From DASSBG01 sp964583865 (GTDB taxonomy: Bacteria; Pseudomonadota; Gammaproteobacteria; Xanthomonadales; Rhodanobacteraceae): 21,863 nt of DNA. The position numbers and the translations under genes were made by a program. Shown piece after piece: positions 8,347 through 16,291 of the stretch. The stretch is taken from NCBI GenBank assembly GCA_964583865.1, contig CAZOXZ010000028.1, positions 1 to 21,863 on the forward strand. The letters run 5' to 3'. The notes below the pieces were generated by a model that worked only from the letters and a program-made list of their open reading frames with translations, was not told where the DNA came from and did not search any database. Numbering within the stretch: the first letter of the stretch is position 1; each line of letters starts with the position of its first letter.

Positions 8347-11300
8347 TCATTCGGCATCCAGCGCGGCCTGCAGCTGGCGCCCACTGACCGGCTTGCGCAG
8401 GAAACCGTCGGCACCGGCCTCCTCGGCGCGCTGCTCGTCGTCACGTTCGGAGCGTGCCGTCACCACGATGATGCGCAAGGCCGGGCCGTCGCTGCCGGCA
8501 CGCAACATGCGCACCAGCTCGAAACCGTTGACATCGGGCAGGTCGATATCCACCAGGACGGCGTCAAAGCCGCCCTGCTCGATCTCGCTCAAGGCGGCCA
8601 GGGCATCCGGCACATGCTGCACGGCATGGCCGGCCTGCGACAACAAGCCCTTGATTACCTCGGCCACGGTGGCCTCGTCCTCGACCAGCAACACCTTGTG
8701 CGCCTGCTTGCCCGCGCTGCCGTCTTCGCTCTCGGCCGGGGCCGCGGCGGCGGCGTCACAGGCCGGCAACGGCAAGACAACCGTAAACGTGCTGCCCTCG
8801 CCAGGCTCGGACTGCACGCTGATCTGCCCGTCCATCAACTGTGTCAATTCCCGGCAAATGGCCAGGCCCAGGCCCGAACCGCTGCCATCGGAACTGGTGC
8901 GCCCCTGCTCGAAGCGCCGGAACAGCCGCCGCTGCAACTCGGCATCCATGCCCGGCCCGTTGTCGCGCACGCGATAACGCAGCTTTGCGCCGTCCATGTC
9001 CAGCGACAGGCGGACGGTGCCGGTCTGGCTGAACTTCAAGGCATTGCCCAGCAGGTTCATGAGAATCTGCCGCAGGCGCACGGCATCGCCCTCGACGCGT
9101 GCCGGCACATCTTCGGCATGTACGATCTCGATGCCAATGCCCTTGGCCTCGGCCACGCCCCGCTCCAGCGCCACCACGTCCTGCATCAGCGCCACCGGGT
9201 CCAGCGGCTGGTTCTCCAGCTCCAGGCGGCCCGCCTCGATGCGGGCCATGTCCAGTGCCTCGTTGACCAGTTTCAGCAACACCTCGCCGGAACGATGAAT
9301 GGCGCGCACCATGTCGGCCTGGCGCCCATCCAGACGGGAGTGCGACAGCAGCTCGGCCATGCCCAGCACGCCCGTCATCGGTGTGCGGATCTCATGGCCC
9401 ATGGTTGCCAGAAAGCGGGTCTTGGCTTCATTGGCTTCCTCGGCCAGGCGGCGCTGGCGCTCCAGCAGGCGAAGTTCCATGCGTCGCTGCACGCGTGCGC
9501 GCAGCATGCGCCAGGCGATGAACACCAGCAACAGCCCCAGCGCAGCGTACAGCATCCAGGCCCAGGGTCGCACCCAGGGCGGCGGATCCACTCGGACTCG
9601 CAAGGACCTGGCAGGCGTCCAGGCGCCACCGGCGACAGCCGCCTCGATCTTCAGCGTGTATTGCCCAGCCGGCAAACCGGGAAATTCGCGTGCCCCTTCG
9701 CTTCCGGTAGGCACCCAGTCGCTGTCAAAGCCATCCATGCGCCAGCGATATTGATTGCCCTGCGGCTGGACAAAGGAAATCGCCTGCACGGCCACGCGCA
9801 GGTTGTTGTCATCCCAGCGCAGATGGACGGTGCCACCTTCGGGCGCCAGCGGTGTCCGGTCAGCATCGCGCAATACGCTGATCCCTCCGCGCACGACAGC
9901 CGGCATGCGATCATGATCACGCAGCAACAACGGCTGGAAGGCGACCACGCCATTCAATGTGCCGGCAAACACGCGCCCATCTCCCAGGCGCGCCAGGCCG
10001 TAGGTGAATTCCGGATCGGGCAGCCCGTCCTCGACGCCGTAACGACGAAATCCGCCGCTGCCGGGATCATGCCGCCACAGGCCCACGCGGCTGGTCAACC
10101 AGACCCGGCCATCACCGTCGATGAACATGCGGTTGATGCTGATTTCCGGAAAGCCCTGGTCACGCCCGGCCGTGGCGACCAGACTGGCGCCATCCCCATC
10201 CAGCTGGTAGCGTTCCAGGCGGTCGGGGCGCGCCAGCCACAACGTCTGCCCGCGCACCGCGAAGGCATTGATGTGGCCCGGCTCGACCCCGGCGGCCGGC
10301 TTGAACGCAGCATCGCCCGGAACCCAGGACGACAGGCCATCGACACTGGCACACCAGACTTCCTCGCCAACCCACATCAGCTGGTAGATCATGCTGTCGC
10401 CATCACTGTTGAACGCGGTGGTGACGGCAGTGACGGTCTCGAGATCCGGCTGGATGCGAACAATACTGCCGCTGACGGGCGCGGCCAGCAAGCTGTGATC
10501 CGGCAATACCAGCAGGTCGCGGCTGCCGCCCGGAATCAGCGCGTTCTCGAGCTGGTGCAGCACGCCATCCTCCAGAGACCAGAGCGCGCCTTTCATGCTG
10601 AGCCAGATGCGCGAGGTATCGACCGCAATGGCCAGAATCTGACCGCCAGGCAACTTGCCCGATATCGCCACCGGCTCGGCCTTGCCGGTCTCGGGGTCAA
10701 GCCGGTCCAGCGTGCCATCCAGCCCGCCCACCAGCACCTGGCCGTCCGCATCAACCGCCAGCGCCATGGCCTTGTTGCTGCGCAACGAGCTGTCGTCATC
10801 CGGCACATGCGCGAAGCGGCTGAAATCCCGCCAATCCGGACGCAGGTACAGCAGGCCGGAGTACACGCTCGAGAACCACAGCCCGCCTTCGCGGTCTCTC
10901 ATGATGTTGTTCAAATAACGTGCGGACAAGCCGCCGGGAAGGTTTTCACGCGCACTGAAGATATCGCGTCGACCATCCCCGGTTTCCATGATCAGCTGAC
11001 CAACACGCGCCACCCAGACCGGCTTTCCGGGCTCGCGCAAGGCCGCCAGCACCGTGTGCTTCACTGGCTGTTCGGCGGGCCACGGCTGCGCCACACCATC
11101 CGCGCCGACATGGAACAGCCCCATCGTGGTCGACAGCAGCAAGTCGCCTGCTCGCCCCTGAATCTGCCACACCCACGGCCTCTTGTCGCCGGCAAACGGC
11201 ACATGCTGCACCGTGCCATCGGGCAGGATGACATCCAGGCCGCGGTTGCTCCCCGCCCACACACGGCCACTGTCATCGGCATGCATGGACACGATGTTGT

Positions 11301-11850
11301 CCGATGCCAGAGTCGCGGCATCGCCCTCGACATGGCGCCAGCGGTCAAAGCCGCTGCCATCGGCACGCAGGCGATTCACGCCGCCGCCGAAGACACCGAC
11401 CCAGATGCGGCCATCGGCATCCTCGGCCAGACCCATGATGTCGTTTCCGGACAGGCTGTCCGGATTGCCCTTGGCGTGCATCCAGTGGCGGAAGCCCTCG
11501 CCGTCGGCCCGCAAGCGATTCAGCCCGGTGGCCTCGCCACCGACCCAGAGCCGGTTTTGCGAATCGATGAGAATGGCCGAAATGTCATTGGCAGGCAGGC
11601 TCCCGGGATCACGTGAATCATGCCGGTAGATCCTGAAATGCTGACCATCGAACCGCGCCAGGCCATCACCGGTGGCGATCCAGAGGAATCCGTCCTTGTC
11701 CTGCACGGTGGCATACACGCGGCTGGACGGCAGGCCCTCGCTGACTCCGTAGTGCCGGAAACGCGGCGTGGGCGGCAATTGCGTTGTCGTCGCTGGTACC
11801 GGCGCTGCGGCCATCAATGCCACGCCCAGCAAGACCGTCGCCATGAGCAT
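8347..11850 (-). CDS. Hybrid sensor histidine kinase with periplasmic beta-propeller and receiver domain
   Basis: This 1167-aa protein senses a periplasmic signal and relays phosphate inside the cell. Domain order: signal peptide (about 1-20); two-component-regulator propeller repeats (about 30-640, e.g. FLWIATGDGLARFDG, RLWVGGEATGLNRL, RIWVGVFGGGVNRL); a Y_Y_Y domain (about 680-755); a transmembrane helix (about 762-779); a coiled linker; HisKA with His819 in MGHEIRTPM; HATPase_c with N-box (LLGNALKFS), DNGPGMD and GSGLGLAI; and a C-terminal receiver with predicted phospho-acceptor Asp1101 (LVDIDLPD) and a late KP lysine. There is no AraC or other DNA-binding output and no Hpt domain, so phosphate must pass to proteins encoded elsewhere. 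The ATG at 11850 follows GGGAGG; Met3 is an alternative. It is divergent from the first GTPase gene with only 48 bp between starts. Confidence 0.93.
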   Translation of the reverse strand: MLMATVLLGVALMAAAPVPATTTQLPPTPRFRHYGVSEGLPSSRVYATVQDKDGFLWIATGDGLARFDGQHFRIYRHDSRDPGSLPANDISAILIDSQNRLWVGGEATGLNRLRADGEGFRHWMHAKGNPDSLSGNDIMGLAEDADGRIWVGVFGGGVNRLRADGSGFDRWRHVEGDAATLASDNIVSMHADDSGRVWAGSNRGLDVILPDGTVQHVPFAGDKRPWVWQIQGRAGDLLLSTTMGLFHVGADGVAQPWPAEQPVKHTVLAALREPGKPVWVARVGQLIMETGDGRRDIFSARENLPGGLSARYLNNIMRDREGGLWFSSVYSGLLYLRPDWRDFSRFAHVPDDDSSLRSNKAMALAVDADGQVLVGGLDGTLDRLDPETGKAEPVAISGKLPGGQILAIAVDTSRIWLSMKGALWSLEDGVLHQLENALIPGGSRDLLVLPDHSLLAAPVSGSIVRIQPDLETVTAVTTAFNSDGDSMIYQLMWVGEEVWCASVDGLSSWVPGDAAFKPAAGVEPGHINAFAVRGQTLWLARPDRLERYQLDGDGASLVATAGRDQGFPEISINRMFIDGDGRVWLTSRVGLWRHDPGSGGFRRYGVEDGLPDPEFTYGLARLGDGRVFAGTLNGVVAFQPLLLRDHDRMPAVVRGGISVLRDADRTPLAPEGGTVHLRWDDNNLRVAVQAISFVQPQGNQYRWRMDGFDSDWVPTGSEGAREFPGLPAGQYTLKIEAAVAGGAWTPARSLRVRVDPPPWVRPWAWMLYAALGLLLVFIAWRMLRARVQRRMELRLLERQRRLAEEANEAKTRFLATMGHEIRTPMTGVLGMAELLSHSRLDGRQADMVRAIHRSGEVLLKLVNEALDMARIEAGRLELENQPLDPVALMQDVVALERGVAEAKGIGIEIVHAEDVPARVEGDAVRLRQILMNLLGNALKFSQTGTVRLSLDMDGAKLRYRVRDNGPGMDAELQRRLFRRFEQGRTSSDGSGSGLGLAICRELTQLMDGQISVQSEPGEGSTFTVVLPLPACDAAAAAPAESEDGSAGKQAHKVLLVEDEATVAEVIKGLLSQAGHAVQHVPDALAALSEIEQGGFDAVLVDIDLPDVNGFELVRMLRAGSDGPALRIIVVTARSERDDEQRAEEAGADGFLRKPVSGRQLQAALDAE

Positions 11851-11886
11851 GCTGCCTGCCTCCCGTCATTGGACCCCTGTTGAGTC

Positions 11887-11892
11887 TACAAT
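11887..11892 (+). promoter_or_regulatory. Candidate -10 box for the first GTPase gene (possibly leaderless)
   Basis: TACAAT ends 6 bp before the GTPase ATG at 11899, so transcription would begin at or next to the A of the start codon. No Shine-Dalgarno fits between. The only -35-like hexamer, TTGGAC at 11869-11874, is 12 bp away, too close for standard sigma-70 spacing. Confidence 0.35.
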
Positions 11893-11898
11893 GCCGCC

Positions 11899-13395
11899 AT
11901 GGGAATTCGCACACGTTTGCTTGTGGCTGTCGTGGCCGTGGCTGCGGTGATGGCCTTGCTGCTGATCGCGGCCGAGCGGACACTGGCCCTGGCCGGGCAG
12001 CTGGCCAGCCTGCCCGCGTGGTTGCAGTGGCTGGTCGGCATCGTGCTGGCTGCCTTCGTGGCGGCAACCCTGTGGATTGCCTGGGTCTGGCTGGTACCAC
12101 GGCCGCGCAGGAAACCGGCGCCGGTCGACCGCGACAGCCTCGACACGCGAGTCGACAAGCTGGAGGATGGCGGTGCCGACACCGCTGGCCTGCGCCGCGA
12201 GCTGCAGGAGCTGGACAAGCGACGCGATGACGACATCCTCTACGTGGCCATGTTCGGCGCCATTTCCGGCGGCAAATCCAGCCTGATTGCCGCGCTGATC
12301 CCGCAAGCCGACATCGAACGCGATGTCATCGGCGGCACCACCACCCAGGTCACGCACTACGACGGCCAGCTTGCCGATGGCCATCCTGTGCGCCTGACCG
12401 ACGTACCGGGCAGCCACGAGGCCGGCGGCGAGGCACGCGAGACGCTGGCCCGCGACGAGGTCTTGCGTGCCCATGTCGTCGTGTACGTGGTCAATGGCGA
12501 CCTGGGCCGCAGCCAGATGCAGGAGCTGCGCTGGCTGGGCGAGTTCGGCAAGCCCGTGGTGCTGGTTCTGAACAAGGCAGACCAGTGGAACGACGCGGAA
12601 CGGCGGCAACTCATGTCCGGCTTGCAACAACGCTGCCGCGGGCTGGTCGACCGCATCGTGGCGGCCTCGGCCGGCGGCACCGAACGCCTGCAGCGCCGGC
12701 ATGCCGACGGCCATGTGGAGACGCTCGAACGGCCACGCCAGGCCGATGTCAACGAACTCGCCAAAGCCTTGCGCCAGGTTACCGCTGCCGGGGCTGCCGC
12801 CCTGGAAACGGCACGCGAGCGCGCCGTGCTGGCCAACTTGCACCAGCGCACGGGCGCGCTGGAAGCCAGCCAGCGCACGCTGCAGGCGGAGAAGGTGGTG
12901 GCGCGCTACACCCGCCGCGCGGTGGTCGGCGCCCTGGCCGCCGTGGCCCCCGGCAGCGATCTGGTCATCCAGGGCGTGCTGGCCACCGCCATGGCACGCG
13001 AACTGGGCAAGATCTACGACGTGGCCATCAGCAAGGTCGAGCTGGATGCCTTTCTGAAACAGGCCCGGCTCGGCCTGCGCACCAGCACCACGGTAATCCT
13101 TGCCATCGCCGGCAACGCCATGAAAGCCTTTCCCGGGCTGGGCACGCTGGGCGGCGGCGTCGCCCATGCCTTTGCCTACGCCCTGATCTTCGACAGCCTG
13201 GGCAAGGCCTTGGCACAGACCCTGGCCGAGCACCAGGCACTGGACGCCGAGGCCGCCGGCGAGCAACTGCAAGACCTCCTGCAACATGCCGGCCGTGAGC
13301 GTCTGCGGCACCTGGCATCGTTGACGGTCGACGCCATGCGTCATCGCGACCATGCTCCCGGTGCTTGCAAATCCACGGATCAGCCTGAAAGATGA
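11899..13395 (+). CDS. Membrane-anchored GTPase with DUF697-like C-terminal region
   Basis: This is a 498-aa predicted GTP-binding protein. Two hydrophobic segments (about residues 6-24 and 43-66) should place it in the inner membrane. The G domain (about 115-260) has G1 GAISGGKSS (120-128), a G2 threonine cluster GGTTT (145-149), G3 DVPG (168-171) and G4 NKAD (225-228). The C-terminal region (about 300-450) is rich in hydrophobic Gly/Ala helices with a PGSDLVIQG stretch, resembling the DUF697 domain of Era/YcjF-like GTPases. The role is unknown; envelope or membrane maintenance is inferred. No Shine-Dalgarno precedes the ATG, and a TACAAT box ends only 6 nt upstream, so the mRNA may be leaderless. 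It begins a four-gene plus-strand cluster with b561, YceI and a second GTPase of similar design. Confidence 0.88.
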   Translation: MGIRTRLLVAVVAVAAVMALLLIAAERTLALAGQLASLPAWLQWLVGIVLAAFVAATLWIAWVWLVPRPRRKPAPVDRDSLDTRVDKLEDGGADTAGLRRELQELDKRRDDDILYVAMFGAISGGKSSLIAALIPQADIERDVIGGTTTQVTHYDGQLADGHPVRLTDVPGSHEAGGEARETLARDEVLRAHVVVYVVNGDLGRSQMQELRWLGEFGKPVVLVLNKADQWNDAERRQLMSGLQQRCRGLVDRIVAASAGGTERLQRRHADGHVETLERPRQADVNELAKALRQVTAAGAAALETARERAVLANLHQRTGALEASQRTLQAEKVVARYTRRAVVGALAAVAPGSDLVIQGVLATAMARELGKIYDVAISKVELDAFLKQARLGLRTSTTVILAIAGNAMKAFPGLGTLGGGVAHAFAYALIFDSLGKALAQTLAEHQALDAEAAGEQLQDLLQHAGRERLRHLASLTVDAMRHRDHAPGACKSTDQPER

Positions 13396-13462
13396 GACCG
13401 ACACTCATATCCCGGCGTTCCCGACCACCGACAACACGCGCCGGGCACAACAGGACCAAGCC

Positions 13463-14020
13463 ATGAACCGACCCGACATCTGGAGCCGCAGCGCGCGCTT
13501 TTTCCACTGGCTGATCGCCGTGCTGATCCTGGTGCAAGCCGGAGTCGGCCTGACCATGGTGCGCCTGCCGCTGTCGCCGGACGTGATCCCGGTGTACGAC
13601 TTCCACAAGTCCCTCGGGCTCACGATCCTGCTGCTGGCGGTGCTGCGCCTCGGCTGGCGACTGGCGCAACGTCGCCCCGCCGAAATCCCCATGCCCGGCT
13701 GGCAGACGGTCACCTCACGGATCACCCACGTTGCGCTCTACGTGCTCTTGTTCGCCATGCCGATCAGCGGTTGGCTGTTCGATTCGGCCACGGGCCTGCG
13801 GCCGCTGTACTGGTGGGGGTGGCTCAAGATGCCGCATCTGGTTGCAGCCAACGAGACACTTGCAGAGTACTTCGAGTGGACCCATATCTCCCTTTTCTGG
13901 GTGCTTGTGGCCGTGACCGCCCTGCATTTGGCGGCCGCGCTGAAGCACCATTTCATTGACCGTGATGCCACGCTCCGGCGCATGCTGCCATGGGCCGGAC
14001 GAAAACTTCAGGATGACTGA
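13463..14020 (+). CDS. Cytochrome b561 family protein (YceJ/CybB-like)
   Basis: This is a 185-aa four-helix inner-membrane di-heme cytochrome b, expected to move electrons between the quinone pool and a periplasmic partner. Hydrophobic helices lie at about residues 12-33, 48-67, 86-106 and 141-163. Histidines suited to heme ligation are His15 (RFFHWL), His48 (DFHKSLG), His141 and His155; His89 is also in a helix. The length fits the CybB/YceJ family (about 175-190 aa). The start at 13463 has AGGA upstream and matches family N-termini; a longer in-frame extension overlapping the previous gene is unlikely. The YceI-like gene starts 1 bp after its stop, the same order as E. coli yceJ-yceI, so the two are probably translated together and work together. 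Confidence 0.93.
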   Translation: MNRPDIWSRSARFFHWLIAVLILVQAGVGLTMVRLPLSPDVIPVYDFHKSLGLTILLLAVLRLGWRLAQRRPAEIPMPGWQTVTSRITHVALYVLLFAMPISGWLFDSATGLRPLYWWGWLKMPHLVAANETLAEYFEWTHISLFWVLVAVTALHLAAALKHHFIDRDATLRRMLPWAGRKLQDD

Positions 14021-14021
14021 G

Positions 14022-14573
14022 ATGAACAAGTTCCTTTTCTTCGCACTGACATTGGCCGCCGGCCTCGCGCTGGCCCTGCCCGCCCAGGCACGTGACTGGC
14101 AGGTGGTGCCGGATGGCAGCCGCATCAACTTCACCACCAGCTTCCAGGGCGATGCCTTCACCGGCCAGTTCAGCGACTTCGAGGCCAGGATCAACTACGA
14201 CCCCGCGGCCCTGGACCAGGCGTCATTCGACGTGCAGGTGATGCTGTCCAGCGTCGACACCAACGCGCGCCAGCGTGACCAGGTGCTGCGCGGCAAGGAC
14301 TTTTTCGCCACGAAGAGCTTTCCCGTGGCGCATTTCGTCACCACTGATTTCGAGCGTCTTGCCGACGACAGCGTGGTCGCCCATGGCACGCTGAAAATCC
14401 GCGATGTCACCCGGCCCGTGACCCTGACTGTGGACTTCAAACCCGGCGCCGATGCTGCCACGCTGGAGGCACGCACCACCCTCGACCGGCATGCCTTCAA
14501 CCTCGGCAACAGCAAGGACTGGGACGGCATCAGCAACCAGGTCGAAGTCCGTGCCCAGCTGCAGTTGAAGTGA
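14022..14573 (+). CDS. YceI-like periplasmic lipocalin-fold protein
   Basis: This is a 183-aa exported protein of the YceI family, whose members bind isoprenoid or lipid-like ligands such as polyprenyl quinones in a lipocalin-like barrel. The signal peptide is residues 1-23 with an AQA cleavage site. The mature part shows family features: W26 with DGSRINFT at the start, the FEARINYDPAALD stretch, QRDQVLRGKDFFAT, FPVAHF, GTLKIRDVTRPVTL, and the closing NLGNSKDWDGI. Start 14022 is preferred over the overlapping 14013 because AGGA sits at the right distance inside the 3' end of the b561 gene. The gene is tightly coupled to the b561 gene and followed 4 bp later by the second GTPase. Confidence 0.93.
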   Translation: MNKFLFFALTLAAGLALALPAQARDWQVVPDGSRINFTTSFQGDAFTGQFSDFEARINYDPAALDQASFDVQVMLSSVDTNARQRDQVLRGKDFFATKSFPVAHFVTTDFERLADDSVVAHGTLKIRDVTRPVTLTVDFKPGADAATLEARTTLDRHAFNLGNSKDWDGISNQVEVRAQLQLK

Positions 14574-14577
14574 GCGC

Positions 14578-15924
14578 ATGGACGCGGGCGCCATCTGGGA
14601 GCGTCTGAAGCGGAACCTCGGTTTCGCCGATCGTGAGCGCGAATCCGGATCGCGCACGCGCCCCGTGCGCGATCCGGTCAACGCCAGCTTGCAGAACCTG
14701 CTGGACGACGACCAGATCCCGCCCGAGGTTCGGCGTGAAATGGCGGCCGACTTCGAGGCCATCGAGCGCATGCTGCGCCGGCTGGAGAACGGCGAGCTGC
14801 ACGTGGCCGTGTTCGGCCGCGTATCCACGGGCAAATCGGCGCTGTGCAACGCGCTTCTGGGCCGCGAAGCCTTCGAGGTCGGCGTACTGCACGGCACCAC
14901 CACAGAGGCCGGGCACCAGCGCATCGATGACGCGAGTCGCGAGGGCCTGGTGCTCATCGACACGCCCGGCATCAACGAGCTGGACGGCGAGGAACGCGAA
15001 CGCCTGGCATACGAGGTGGCCGACATCGCCGACCTGGTGGTCTTCGTGGTCGACGGCGACATGACCCGCGAGGAACTGGACGCCCTGAAGCAACTGGCGG
15101 CCACACGCCGGCCTCTGTTGGTGGCCCTGAACAAGGCCGACCGCTACGGCAAGGCCGAGCTGGACCGCCTGCTGGCGCACTTGCGTCGCAGCTGCGAAGG
15201 CCTGGTGCAACCCGAGAACATCGTCGCTGTCGCCGCACGACCCGCCCCCATGCGCAGCATCGAGATCACGGCCGACGGCAGCGAGCACGAAGCCGAAACC
15301 CACCCGGAACCAGATGTCTCGGCCCTGCGCCAACGCCTGCTGGCCATCGCCGAACGCGAAGGCAAGGATCTGGCCGCCATCAACGCCGGCCTGTTCGCCA
15401 GCCGCCTCACCGACCGGGTCAGCCAGCGCATCGCCGAGACACGGCGCGAACTGGCCAGCCGCCTCATCCGCCACTATTGTCTGGCCAAGGGCATCGCCGT
15501 GGCCCTGAACCCCATCCCGGTAGCCGATCTGCTGGCCGCGGCCGGCCTGGATGCCGCGCTGGTAATGCAATTGTCCCGCGTCTACGGCCTGCCGCTGACG
15601 CGCAGCGAATCAGGCCGCCTGGTCATCACCATCAGCACCCAGCTCATCGCCCTGATGGGCGCCATCTGGAGCGTGCATCTGGTGTCCTCGGCACTGAAAG
15701 GCGTCAGCCTCGGCGTGTCCACCGTGGTCACCGCGGGCTTGCAAGGCGCCCTGGCCTGGTACGCCACCGTTCTGGTGGGCCGCGCCGCCGAACGCTACCT
15801 GGTGCAGGGCAAGTCCTGGGGCAAACACGGCGCCAAGCGTGCCGTGCGCGAAGTGGTCGAGAAGCTGGACCGCGACTCCATCCTGCGCGAAGCACGCACG
15901 GAGATCCTGCGGCGCCTGGGCTGA
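14578..15924 (+). CDS. GTPase with Era-like G domain and DUF697-like C-terminal region
   Basis: This is a 448-aa predicted GTPase. The G domain (about residues 73-225) carries G1 GRVSTGKS (80-87), G2 GTTT (106-109), G3 DTPG (128-131) and G4 NKAD (185-188). A helical stretch (40-72) precedes it. The C-terminal half (about 280-420) has Ala/Gly-rich hydrophobic helices (AVALNPIPVADLLAAAGLD and following, then VITISTQLIALMGAIWSV) typical of DUF697, and ends in a basic amphipathic tail. Unlike the first GTPase of the cluster, there is no N-terminal membrane segment, so association with the membrane through the C-terminal domain is only inferred. The ATG lies 4 bp after the YceI stop, with no clear Shine-Dalgarno apart from TGAAGTGAG, suggesting coupling. 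Cellular role unknown. Confidence 0.88.
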   Translation: MDAGAIWERLKRNLGFADRERESGSRTRPVRDPVNASLQNLLDDDQIPPEVRREMAADFEAIERMLRRLENGELHVAVFGRVSTGKSALCNALLGREAFEVGVLHGTTTEAGHQRIDDASREGLVLIDTPGINELDGEERERLAYEVADIADLVVFVVDGDMTREELDALKQLAATRRPLLVALNKADRYGKAELDRLLAHLRRSCEGLVQPENIVAVAARPAPMRSIEITADGSEHEAETHPEPDVSALRQRLLAIAEREGKDLAAINAGLFASRLTDRVSQRIAETRRELASRLIRHYCLAKGIAVALNPIPVADLLAAAGLDAALVMQLSRVYGLPLTRSESGRLVITISTQLIALMGAIWSVHLVSSALKGVSLGVSTVVTAGLQGALAWYATVLVGRAAERYLVQGKSWGKHGAKRAVREVVEKLDRDSILREARTEILRRLG

Positions 15925-15940
15925 GGCAAGGCAGGGAATG

Positions 15941-15989
15941 GGGAGACGGGAGACGGGAGACGGGAATCGGGAATCGGGAATCGGGACCC
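15941..15989 (+). repeat. Heptamer tandem repeat, seven units
   Basis: Seven uninterrupted 7-bp units occur here: three GGGAGAC, three GGGAATC and one GGGACCC. Three more units (two GGGAATC, one GGGACCC) recur at 16132-16152 in the second copy of the larger direct repeat. Similar GGGAATC strings are, from memory, common between genes in Xanthomonadales. Unit number could vary between strains by slippage. Confidence 0.9.
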
Positions 15990-16034
15990 GTGGACGGATC
16001 ATGTGCCCGGCAATGGCCGGATATCGGGTTGGCC
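15969..16034 (+). repeat. 66-bp direct repeat, copy 1
   Basis: This segment runs from two GGGAATC units through GGGACCC and a unique-looking tail that ends in ATATCGGGTTGGCC. It matches the segment 163 bp downstream at 65 of 66 positions; the only difference is A at 16013 versus T at 16176. Confidence 0.92.
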
Positions 16035-16040
16035 ATGCAC

Positions 16041-16064
16041 GGTCGCGCGCAGGCGCGCTCCTAC
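16041..16064 (-). repeat. REP-like element with GTAG head
   Basis: Read on the minus strand this is GTAG followed by a palindrome, GAGCGCGCCTGCGCGCGACC, with arms GCGCGC at 16045-16050 and 16053-16058. A GTAG tetranucleotide plus an imperfect GC hairpin is the signature of REP sequences mobilised by REP-associated tyrosine transposases. No such transposase gene is in the window. Confidence 0.7.
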
Positions 16065-16072
16065 CCGGAGCT

Positions 16073-16108
16073 GTAGGCCTGCTCAAGGAGCGTAGCGACG
16101 CAGCAGGC
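16073..16108 (+). repeat. Hairpin with GTAG start, second REP-like element
   Basis: TGTAG is followed by GCCTGCT (16077-16083), which pairs with AGCAGGC (16102-16108) around an 18-nt loop. The GTAG head and position next to the first REP suggest a REP pair in opposite orientations, but the long loop makes this less certain. Confidence 0.4.
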
Positions 16109-16131
16109 AAGCGTGACGGGAATGAGGAATA

Positions 16132-16197
16132 GGGAATCGGGAATCGGGACCCGTGGACGGATCATGTGCCCGGCATTGGCCGGATATCGGGTTGGCC
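16132..16197 (+). repeat. 66-bp direct repeat, copy 2
   Basis: This is the second copy of the 66-bp repeat, in the same orientation. The material between the copies contains the REP-like hairpins. Identity of 65/66 implies recent duplication or ongoing homogenisation. Confidence 0.92.
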
Positions 16198-16291
16198 TGT
16201 AGTGGTTCAATGACCTCCGACGTTGAGTCAGGTCATCGTGGTGCCGCAACGGAGAACTTCGATGACCAGCGACTTTCGTTGGCATAAAACG

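Noticed and set aside
8614..11616. Open frame of 1000 codons on the plus strand opposite the sensor kinase
   Set aside because: It mirrors the real gene in high-GC DNA. It lacks any recognisable domain and is rich in Gln, His, Arg and Gly, as expected of an antisense shadow.
11869..11892. Sigma-54 promoter before the GTPase gene
   Set aside because: TTGG is present, but the GC element at the -12 position is missing (GA instead).
11866..13404. Open frame of 512 codons on the minus strand opposite the first GTPase
   Set aside because: The plus frame holds intact G1-G4 motifs; the minus frame is a low-complexity shadow.
13352..13462. N-terminal extension of the b561 gene overlapping the first GTPase
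   Set aside because: The extra residues precede the family N-terminus and lack a ribosome site; 13463 has AGGA upstream.
14530..15570. Open frame of 346 codons opposite the second GTPase
   Set aside because: Antisense of conserved G motifs; no own family features.
15941..16197. CRISPR array
   Set aside because: The 7-bp units are contiguous without spacers, and the larger repeat has only two copies. No cas gene is present.
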